Source of the DNA: Psychrobacter sp. bablab_jr014
GTDB taxonomy: Bacteria; Pseudomonadota; Gammaproteobacteria; Pseudomonadales; Moraxellaceae
DNA: 64,000 nt
NCBI RefSeq assembly: GCF_016464015.1
Contig: NZ_JACDXT010000012.1
Coordinates: 1-64,000, forward strand
Direction: 5' to 3'
The notes under the pieces are model-generated. The model was not told the DNA's origin, did no database searches, and saw only the letters and a list, made by a program, of their open reading frames with translations. Shown in pieces: positions 57,577-64,000 of the stretch; within the stretch, counting starts at the first letter, position 1, and each line of letters begins with the position of its first letter. A program made the position numbers and the translations under genes.

Positions 57577-58296
57577 GTGTTTGACTTACAAGGATTCGGC
57601 GCGCTATTACTAAGCGGCGCTACCGTCACGATAAAGATAGCCTTGACCAGCCTAGCCATTGGTATGGTCTTGGGGCTGCTCGGGGCGACGGCCAAACTCT
57701 CTAATGTGTGGCTGCTACGCAAGCTGGCAACGGTGTATACGGCGACGATGCGCGGTATTCCTGAGCTGCTGCTCGTATTGTTTATCTACTATGGTGGCTC
57801 CATGCTGCTGATGAGCATCCTCAAACAATTTGGCTACAACGACTATATCGAGATTAGTGCGTTTTGGGGCGGGGTGATGGCGCTGTCGATTGCCTTTGGT
57901 GCGTATGCGACCGAAATCTTTCGTATGGCGATTCAGGAGATTCCTGTCGGTCAGCGGGAGGCAGCGCAAGCGATAGGTATGCGTCCTTTGCAGATTTTTT
58001 CGCGCATTACATTGCCGCAGGTGTGGCAGATTGCCCTGCCTGGTTTGGGCAATTTGTTTTTGGTGCTCTTAAAAGACACGGCGCTCGTGTCTGTGGTGGG
58101 TCTGAAGGACATCATGTATCAGTCTTCGCGAGCGGCGCAATCCACGCAGCAGCCATTTACCTTTTATATGGCAGCCGCCATCATTTATTTGGGGCTGACG
58201 ATATTGATTACTGGCTTTATGATGTGGCTGGAGTGGCGCGCCAATCCAGCTGCGCGCTATGCCAAAAAACTAACCCGTCAATCGACTGCAGGGTAG
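57577..58296 (+). CDS. Polar amino acid ABC transporter permease (HisQ/ArtQ-like)
   Basis: 239 residues with five helices. The EAA loop that contacts the ATPase is QREAAQAIGMRPLQIFSRITLPQVW. LLLSGATVTIKIALTSLAIGMVLGLL and MRGIPELLLVLFIYYGG are HisM/ArtQ family signatures. Start is GTG 57577. Follows the binding proteins after two hairpins and pairs with the next permease. Confidence 0.93.
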   Translation: MFDLQGFGALLLSGATVTIKIALTSLAIGMVLGLLGATAKLSNVWLLRKLATVYTATMRGIPELLLVLFIYYGGSMLLMSILKQFGYNDYIEISAFWGGVMALSIAFGAYATEIFRMAIQEIPVGQREAAQAIGMRPLQIFSRITLPQVWQIALPGLGNLFLVLLKDTALVSVVGLKDIMYQSSRAAQSTQQPFTFYMAAAIIYLGLTILITGFMMWLEWRANPAARYAKKLTRQSTAG

Positions 58297-58309
58297 AGGA
58301 GAGAGACTC

Positions 58310-59035
58310 ATGGATTGGAATTGGCGGATTATTTTCGAGCACATTCCCGATTTGCTTGGCGGCGCGGTATTGACCACGCAGTTGGTAGTCATCTCAGGGA
58401 TTGTTGGTTTGTTTTTTGGTTTGATTTTAGCGCAGCTGCGTCTGTCCAAAAGCTGGGCGGTACAAGCGCTGCCCTTTGCCTATATTTTCTTTTTTCGGGG
58501 TACGCCGCTCCTTGTACAAATCTTTTTGATTTATTATGGTTTGGGTCAGTTTGATGCAGTGCGCAACTCGTTCCTTTGGGAGCCCGTCTTAAGCCAAGCC
58601 TATTGGTGCGCCATCATTGCCTTTACTATGAATACCAGTGCGTATCTGGCGGAGATTATTCGCGGGGCGATTCAGGCGATTCCTGCAGGCGAGCTGGAAG
58701 CCGCTGACGCGATTGGCATGTCATATTGGCAAAAGCTAACACGCATTACCTTGCCGCGTGCCTTTGGTATCGTCATTCCTGCGTACAGTAACGAAGTCAT
58801 CTTTATGCTCAAGGGCAGTGCGCTTGCCTCGACCATCGCGTTGATGGACATCACGGGCGTGGCGCGTACCATCAGCGCACGCACCTATACGCTGATGGAG
58901 CTGTTTTTTGCGGCAGGTATCGTTTATTTGCTGCTATCATGGGTAATCTTGTTTGGGTTTAGATTGTTTGAGAAAAAGCTCAATCGCTATATGAGCTATG
59001 AGCCACCTGATGTGGTGACGCGCACCATTCCTTAA
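58310..59035 (+). CDS. Polar amino acid ABC transporter permease (HisM/ArtM-like)
   Basis: 241 residues, five helices; GGAVLTTQLVVISGIVGLFFGLIL, FRGTPLLVQIFLIYYGLG and EAA loop GELEAADAIGMSYWQKLTRITLPRAFG. GAGGAGAG upstream of the ATG, 13 bases behind the first permease, so co-translated with it. Together they form the membrane heterodimer. Confidence 0.94.
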   Translation: MDWNWRIIFEHIPDLLGGAVLTTQLVVISGIVGLFFGLILAQLRLSKSWAVQALPFAYIFFFRGTPLLVQIFLIYYGLGQFDAVRNSFLWEPVLSQAYWCAIIAFTMNTSAYLAEIIRGAIQAIPAGELEAADAIGMSYWQKLTRITLPRAFGIVIPAYSNEVIFMLKGSALASTIALMDITGVARTISARTYTLMELFFAAGIVYLLLSWVILFGFRLFEKKLNRYMSYEPPDVVTRTIP

Positions 59036-59088
59036 TACGGCGCGTTTGCTGTGTGGCTTTTTTATTAATAAAAAAATAAGGTGCCGTT

Positions 59089-59757
59089 ATGAGTCAGTCG
59101 CAAAGTCAATCAACCGCAAATACCATCGGTAAAGTGGTCTGCGTTGGGCGTAACTACGCCGCGCACGCCGCTGAGCTGGGCAATAGTGTGCCAAGTGCGC
59201 CGATATTGTTTATGAAGCCTGCGTCCAGCATTGTGCATATCTATGCTAACGCCAATGACAATGTGGTTATCCGTCCAGATGAGGCGACTTATGGCGAGAC
59301 GCATTACGAAGCCGAGCTGTGCGTGCAACTGGCAAAAGACTTATGCCGCGCTGATGCGTCCGAGGCGGCGAGTGCTATGGGTGCGGTAACCTTGGGGCTG
59401 GATTTGACTTTGCGCGGGCTGCAAAGCACGCTCAAAGAAAAAGGCTATCCGTGGGAGCGTGCCAAGTGTTTTGATGGCGCGTGCGTGCTTGCTGATTGGG
59501 TCGCGCCTGAGGCGTTTGGCGATTTACGCGCAGTCAACTATCAGCTGTATATCAATGACACGTTGACCCAAGATGGTGATACCCGTCTGATGCTGTTTTC
59601 GGTCTATGAGCTGCTCGCGGATATCAGTCATGCTTTTTCCTTAAAGGCAGGCGATGTGGTGATGACAGGCACGCCAAGCGGTGTCGGCGTGTTGCACGCG
59701 GGTGACAAACTACGTTTAACCCTTGGCGAGCACAGCTGGCAGGCAGTGGTCAAATAA
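59089..59757 (+). CDS. Fumarylacetoacetate hydrolase family protein (YcgM-like)
   Basis: 222 residues. GRNYAAHAAELGNSVPSAPILFMKP opens the FAH fold, with the metal ligands in YEAELCVQLAKD and GLDLTLRGLQ, and the C-terminal GDVVMTGTPSGVGVLHAGDKL. Members act as acylpyruvate hydrolases or oxaloacetate decarboxylases; the actual substrate is not decided. Separated from the permease gene by 53 bases and followed by a terminator. Confidence 0.9.
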   Translation: MSQSQSQSTANTIGKVVCVGRNYAAHAAELGNSVPSAPILFMKPASSIVHIYANANDNVVIRPDEATYGETHYEAELCVQLAKDLCRADASEAASAMGAVTLGLDLTLRGLQSTLKEKGYPWERAKCFDGACVLADWVAPEAFGDLRAVNYQLYINDTLTQDGDTRLMLFSVYELLADISHAFSLKAGDVVMTGTPSGVGVLHAGDKLRLTLGEHSWQAVVK

Positions 59758-59816
59758 GAAACGCCCTAAGGCAATTGTCTTGACCAATCGCTTATTTAAT
59801 CGTATTACGCCCTTAT

Positions 59817-59850
59817 ATCCCAAACGCTACGGTGTTTGGGATTTTTTTTA
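59817..59850 (+). terminator. Terminator after the FAH-family gene
   Basis: ATCCCAAAC/GTTTGGGAT stem followed by TTTTTTT. Confidence 0.9.
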
Positions 59851-59893
59851 TTTTCGTTTTTATTTAATAGGGCTTTGGTGTCTTTATGCCAGT

Positions 59894-59933
59894 TTGTCAT
59901 CAAACCGTCATCTAATCTTCAACGTTTTGTCAT
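59894..59933 (+). promoter_or_regulatory. Pho box upstream of the phoX gene
   Basis: TTGTCAT (59894-59900) and CCGTCAT (59905-59911) are 11 bases apart, the direct-repeat spacing of PhoB sites. A third TTGTCAT (59927-59933) is in phase at 33 bases, with a weak unit between. Indicates PhoB control of the next gene. Confidence 0.7.
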
Positions 59934-60029
59934 ATAGCCAACGTAAACTCAGCCGTGATTTATTACTTTACGTGCTGTTTTGACCGACCAAATGCTTATA
60001 AGACCCCAATACAATAAGGTGACTGACTC

Positions 60030-62255
60030 ATGACTCGCATCACTACGCCAAATGCCCTGAATAAACAAAACCTTGCCCACGAAGTGGTAGAAGACTCAAA
60101 CCCAACCAACAACCCAGAGATGCAAAGCGTCATCAGTCGCCGTCTAAGTCGTCGTAATGTGCTCAAAGGCGGTACAGGCTTGACCGCGGCGGCGTTCTTT
60201 GGCGCATTGCCACTGGTTGGCTGTAGCGATGATAATAATGGCAGCCGTCCTGTGGTCGGTGCAGGGGACAATGCCGCGGTGCCTGCGTCAGGTGATTTGG
60301 CGCGCCCGACGTCACTACAGTTTAGCGCGGTTGCCCACTCAACTGCGCCTGAAATGAGCGTGGCAGAAGGCTATCAAGCGGAAATGATTTTGCCCCTTGG
60401 CACGCCATTAATGCCTGGCATTGCTGATTGGAAAGACAACCGCGAGCAGTCAGCTGAATCGTTTGAACATCGTATGGGCGACAACCATGATGGTATGTGG
60501 TTCTTTGGCAAAAATGGCAACAAATATGATCCAAAAGCCTCAGAAGGCGGCCTTTTGGTCATGAACCACGAATACGTGAACAGCGCTGAGCTGAGCCCGT
60601 TTGGTTATTATGTCCAAGAGGATAAAAACGCTGCGCCCATTTATCAAGAGTACCGTCTGGCATCGGATGTACGCCGTGAGGTCAACTGTCATGGCGTGGC
60701 CGTGGTGGAGATGAAGCGCCGCGCCAGTGGCATCGGCTACGAGATGGTGCCTGTGTCCAACTATAACCGCCGTATCACCAGCAGTACCGAAGCGATGCTG
60801 ACAGGCCCTGTGGCAGGCTCAGCGTGGGTACAGACCAAGTTCGATCCGACAGGCTATAAGACACGCGGCATCAATAACAACTGCGGCGCAGGACTGTCAC
60901 CATGGGGCACGTATCTGACCACTGAAGAAAACTTCTTGGGCGTGTTTGCTCGTGGTGCGGACGCCAGCCAATTAAGCGCCAAAGAAAACTACGGTCGCAC
61001 CCGCTATGGCGCGAGCGAAAACTTCCCAGGCTGGGACTATCTGTGGCACACGCCGCCTGCGAGCGACGCCATCTTTACCGATGAGTTTGCCCGTTGGGAC
61101 ATGACCGCATCAGGCGCGAGCGCCACTGATGACCACCGAAATACCTTTAACACCTTTGGTTTTATTACGGAGATTGACCCGTTTGACCCTGTGTCTGCGC
61201 CGCGTAAGCGTACGGCTTTAGGTCGTTTTGCGCATGAAAACTGTGCCTTTGCGCCTGTCGAAACGGGCAAGCCTGTGGTGTTCTATATGGGGGATGACTC
61301 ACGCGGCGAGTACATTTATAAGTTTGTCTCGACCGCGCTGTGGTCAGACAGCGACATCGGCGGCGGCTTGGCAGCGGGTGACAAATACATGAATGACGGC
61401 ACACTCTACGTGGCGGTGTTTAATGACGATGGCAGCGGTATGTGGCAGCCATTGGTTTATGGACAAAACGGCTTAGACAGCAGCAATACCAATCTGCCAT
61501 TTGCAGGTCAAGATGAAGTGTTGGTCTTTGCTCGTGCCGCAGCGGATGCGCTTGGTGCTACCAAAATGGACCGTCCTGAGTGGGTATCGGTCAGCCCAAT
61601 CACGGGTGAGGTGTATGTGACCTTGACCAACAATAAATATCGCGGTGAGCGCGATGACCAACCTGTTGATGGCGCCAATCCGCGCAGCTATAACGGCAAA
61701 GGCAATGACCACGGGCACATCATCCGCTGGGCAGAGCAAGGCGGCGACCATGCGGCAACGAGCTTTAGCTGGGACATCTATCTGTTCGCTGCACCAAGCG
61801 ACCTTGCGGCACAAAACCTATCAGGTCTTGATAACAATAACGACTTATCCTCGCCAGATGGTTTGTATTTTGACCCACGCGGTGTGTTGTGGATTCAGAC
61901 CGATGACGGCGCGTATACCGATACCACCAACTGTATGCTGCTCGCCGCATTGCCTGGTCAAGTCAATGACGGTAAGCTGGTTAGCACCTCGGCAGGTCAA
62001 GAGACGCGCCTTGGGATGCAGGCTGATGATGGCAATATCAAGCGCTTTTTTGTCGGACCAGAAGGCTGCGAAGTGACGGGCATCACCATGACCCCAGACT
62101 TTAAGACCCTATTTATTAATATTCAGCACCCAGGCAATACATGGGGCGCTGTGGCAGGCGGCTCAACACCGCGCTCTGCGACCGTGATGATTACCCGTAA
62201 AGATGGCGATGTCATCTTGGCAGAATCGTTTGCTGCACCTGCTGCCAGTGCATAA
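60030..62255 (+). CDS. phoX: PhoX-type alkaline phosphatase (DUF839), Tat lipoprotein
   Basis: 741 residues. Exported by the Tat path: SRRNVLKGG (Arg41-Arg42) and then a hydrophobic stretch with L62-V-G-C65, a lipobox, so likely a Tat-exported lipoprotein. The DUF839 body includes ESFEHRMGDNHDGMWFFGK, LLVMNHEYVN, NNCGAGLSPWGTYLTTEENF, RPEWVSVSPITGEVYVTLTNN and LSSPDGLYFDPRGVLWIQTD. PhoX enzymes use calcium and iron to release phosphate from organophosphates under starvation. A Pho box lies about 100-135 bases upstream, which fits. Confidence 0.92.
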   Translation: MTRITTPNALNKQNLAHEVVEDSNPTNNPEMQSVISRRLSRRNVLKGGTGLTAAAFFGALPLVGCSDDNNGSRPVVGAGDNAAVPASGDLARPTSLQFSAVAHSTAPEMSVAEGYQAEMILPLGTPLMPGIADWKDNREQSAESFEHRMGDNHDGMWFFGKNGNKYDPKASEGGLLVMNHEYVNSAELSPFGYYVQEDKNAAPIYQEYRLASDVRREVNCHGVAVVEMKRRASGIGYEMVPVSNYNRRITSSTEAMLTGPVAGSAWVQTKFDPTGYKTRGINNNCGAGLSPWGTYLTTEENFLGVFARGADASQLSAKENYGRTRYGASENFPGWDYLWHTPPASDAIFTDEFARWDMTASGASATDDHRNTFNTFGFITEIDPFDPVSAPRKRTALGRFAHENCAFAPVETGKPVVFYMGDDSRGEYIYKFVSTALWSDSDIGGGLAAGDKYMNDGTLYVAVFNDDGSGMWQPLVYGQNGLDSSNTNLPFAGQDEVLVFARAAADALGATKMDRPEWVSVSPITGEVYVTLTNNKYRGERDDQPVDGANPRSYNGKGNDHGHIIRWAEQGGDHAATSFSWDIYLFAAPSDLAAQNLSGLDNNNDLSSPDGLYFDPRGVLWIQTDDGAYTDTTNCMLLAALPGQVNDGKLVSTSAGQETRLGMQADDGNIKRFFVGPEGCEVTGITMTPDFKTLFINIQHPGNTWGAVAGGSTPRSATVMITRKDGDVILAESFAAPAASA

Positions 62256-62307
62256 AACTGCGCCGAGATAACGTTTAAACAGCACAATAGTTTTTATGTC
62301 ACATTTA

Positions 62308-62338
62308 CCACCCAATGCAGCGGCTTTGGGTGGTTTTT
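62308..62338 (+). terminator. Terminator of phoX
   Basis: CCACCCAA/TTGGGTGG stem followed by TTTTT. Confidence 0.85.
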
Positions 62339-62517
62339 GTGGTTATCTATATAGACGCTATCCTACAAAGTCTGCACATCATACCAGCAGTGACATATTG
62401 ACCCGCTCTGCCCAACAACGGCTATACACGAGATACAAATCCGCGCTTGGTTTTAGGGGCGTCAAACCGCTAGTATTAGCATCTAATGAACATGTTATAC
62501 CACTGTATTGGGTCTTT

Positions 62518-63969
62518 ATGAATGACAACCTGCTGAACTTCAAACGCCGCCAACGGGCAAGACGCATTGCCAAAGCAAAGCGCGCGCGCGACGCTGCGTT
62601 TGATGCTGAATTGTACGCGCAGCTGGAGTCGATAGACATGGCAGACATCGAGCCTTTATTGTCTGAGCGCCGTGCGGATGATGCACGTAAAAGCGCGCCG
62701 CAATCGATTGCGGATGTCATAGAAGGGTTGACCCAGCTGGCAACTGTAGGGGTGGTTGGTGCGACCGACATTACCGAAGCGCTGCATCGGGAGATTATTC
62801 TGCGGCCGCTTGGGCGCTTGAATGAAAAAAACATCAATAAATGGCCGACAGGTTGTATTGGCCGCGTTTATGGTGGGGTGCGCAGTCTGACCACATTTGT
62901 GGGTGACAACATGACCTCTGGTATGCGCTGGTACAATCAGTTGCGCCCAGCCAATAAGCCTGTATCTACACGTTTAAAACGCCTGATTAATGTCTTAAAT
63001 GGGGTGATGGGTGACCATTTGGTGCGTCTAAAAAATCCTCTTGCCATCAGCATGAGCCTGTATGATTATACAGGTCAGCGCCCAAAAGCACCGCTGTCAG
63101 GTCGGGTAATTATCTTATGTCATGGGCTGTGTATGAGTTATTTGAGCTGGGAGAACAGCTACGGCGACAGCTTAGGCCGCTATTTGCATGACGGTCTTGA
63201 AGGCACGACGGTCTTATATCTGGACTACAATACAGGGCGGCGCATTTCGGATAATGGCCTCAGTTTGGCGGCTGAATTACAGACGCTCGTCACCAAGCAT
63301 CCCGACATTACCCAAATTGATTTAGTAGGGCACAGTATGGGCGGTTTGGTGGCGCGCAGTGCGCTGTTTTATGCGCGTCTGCAAGGGGACAGCTGGGCGC
63401 AGCGCGTGGGCAATCTCATTACTTTAGGCTCGCCACATCATGGCGCAAGCCTTGAGCGTATCGGCTACTATATTCATGATTTGTGGGCGCGTATTCCGTT
63501 CGCCAGCTCGTTTGCTAAGCTTGGTGATTTGCGCAGTGCAGGCATTATTGACTTGCGTTACGGCAGTATCCGCGAAGCCGATTGGCAATCGCTTGAGGGG
63601 CGAGGCATCTTGCCACCAGAGTTTTTACATCCCGCGCAGCTGCCTTTAGACATTTACAGCTATTTTGTGGCAGGTACGCTGATGGAGGAGCATTACGACG
63701 CCCGCGCCAGCAGTTTTTTGGGTGATGGCTTGGTCACAGTCGCTTCAGCGCTTGGCGAGGCAGAAGATGACGAGCATGTACTCTTTGTGCCTGAGTCGCA
63801 CAAGGCAGTGTTTTACGGTGTCAGTCACTACAACTTGTTGTACAACGAGCGTATTCATCAGCAAGTATTGCTTTGGCTAAAAGACAATGGGCGACAAGTG
63901 CTTGATGATGATTATGCCTTACGTGGGCGCATTCATTCTTATCCTGAGCATTTTGAATTGTTGTGGTAA
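62518..63969 (+). CDS. Alpha/beta hydrolase (PGAP1/lipase-like)
   Basis: 483 residues. A basic N terminus is followed by a helical region (to about 200), then a lipase-like core: VIILCHGLCMSYLSWENSYG (oxyanion loop), nucleophile in DLVGHSMGGLVARSALFY, NLITLGSPHHGASLERIG and late HYNLLYNERIHQQVLLWL carrying the likely His. No signal peptide seen. I chose ATG 62518: the longer in-frame start at 62296 would run across the phoX terminator. Substrate unknown. Confidence 0.82.
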   Translation: MNDNLLNFKRRQRARRIAKAKRARDAAFDAELYAQLESIDMADIEPLLSERRADDARKSAPQSIADVIEGLTQLATVGVVGATDITEALHREIILRPLGRLNEKNINKWPTGCIGRVYGGVRSLTTFVGDNMTSGMRWYNQLRPANKPVSTRLKRLINVLNGVMGDHLVRLKNPLAISMSLYDYTGQRPKAPLSGRVIILCHGLCMSYLSWENSYGDSLGRYLHDGLEGTTVLYLDYNTGRRISDNGLSLAAELQTLVTKHPDITQIDLVGHSMGGLVARSALFYARLQGDSWAQRVGNLITLGSPHHGASLERIGYYIHDLWARIPFASSFAKLGDLRSAGIIDLRYGSIREADWQSLEGRGILPPEFLHPAQLPLDIYSYFVAGTLMEEHYDARASSFLGDGLVTVASALGEAEDDEHVLFVPESHKAVFYGVSHYNLLYNERIHQQVLLWLKDNGRQVLDDDYALRGRIHSYPEHFELLW

Positions 63970-64000
63970 GAGCAGCTTACAAGCTCATCATTATTTTTTT

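Noticed and set aside
59723..59983. 86-codon frame after the FAH-family gene
   Set aside because: Runs through a strong terminator and the Pho box; not a plausible gene.
62296..62517. N-terminal extension of the final alpha/beta hydrolase
   Set aside because: The extension would translate the phoX terminator hairpin and matches nothing; the internal ATG at 62518 is more likely.
1..64000. CRISPR arrays, rRNA, tRNA, prophage or replication origin
   Set aside because: No regularly spaced repeats, tRNA-like cloverleaf or rRNA segments, phage structural genes or DnaA-box clusters were seen on reading.

Overview
The window looks like a chromosomal segment of a Moraxellaceae gamma-proteobacterium, most likely Psychrobacter. 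This is inferred from gene families and order (divergent bamE/fur, a dimeric and a monomeric isocitrate dehydrogenase side by side, tandem DUF937/OmpA proteins, PilT/PilU) and from the moderate base composition; no rRNA or tRNA gene is visible to confirm it.

Layout. 1-17 kb is housekeeping: bamE and fur (divergent), pilT-pilU twitching ATPases, a PLP-binding YggS protein, a CBS-domain membrane protein, nadE, an AI-2E family permease, pdxB, epmA, an NAD(P)-binding protein, and a leftward group of rhomboid protease, phosphoesterase, purE, purK and a DUF188 protein. 17.5-21 kb holds two tandem paralogous membrane proteins, only one of which keeps an OmpA peptidoglycan-binding domain. 21.2-28.1 kb is the main accessory region: a vgrG whose 3' end switches to AT-rich sequence, a small exported protein, a large predicted effector combining a lysozyme-like domain, transthyretin-like modules and an M15-like peptidase domain, a lipoprotein overlapping its end, and an 83-codon vgrG remnant. 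No other type VI secretion genes are present, so this is an orphan vgrG-effector-immunity module. 28-43 kb returns to core genes: nagZ, prc, slyD, an M61 peptidase, a DUF305 lipoprotein, a pseudouridine synthase, the two isocitrate dehydrogenases, a COG3146 acyltransferase and ubiC.

A solitary tnpB element with end hairpins (about 43.02-44.30 kb) sits between ubiC and glyA. Then come gltS, a ZIP metal transporter, proA and a small Asp/Met-rich lipoprotein. A MerR-type regulator faces a likely lipid-related group (alpha/beta hydrolase, membrane protein, thioesterase, fatty acid desaturase) across a promoter with a 20-bp spacer and a dyad typical of MerR control. 54.4-59 kb is a polar amino acid ABC transporter with one ATPase, two binding proteins and two permeases. 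The end carries a fumarylacetoacetate hydrolase family protein, a Tat-exported PhoX-type phosphatase preceded by a convincing Pho box, and a large alpha/beta hydrolase.

The strongest candidate for a little-described system is the vgrG-linked module: an apparently two-enzyme peptidoglycan effector flanked by two exported candidate immunity proteins, with a vgrG fragment behind it that marks past module exchange. The tnpB is also of note because the usual RuvC-II glutamate position appears to be glycine.
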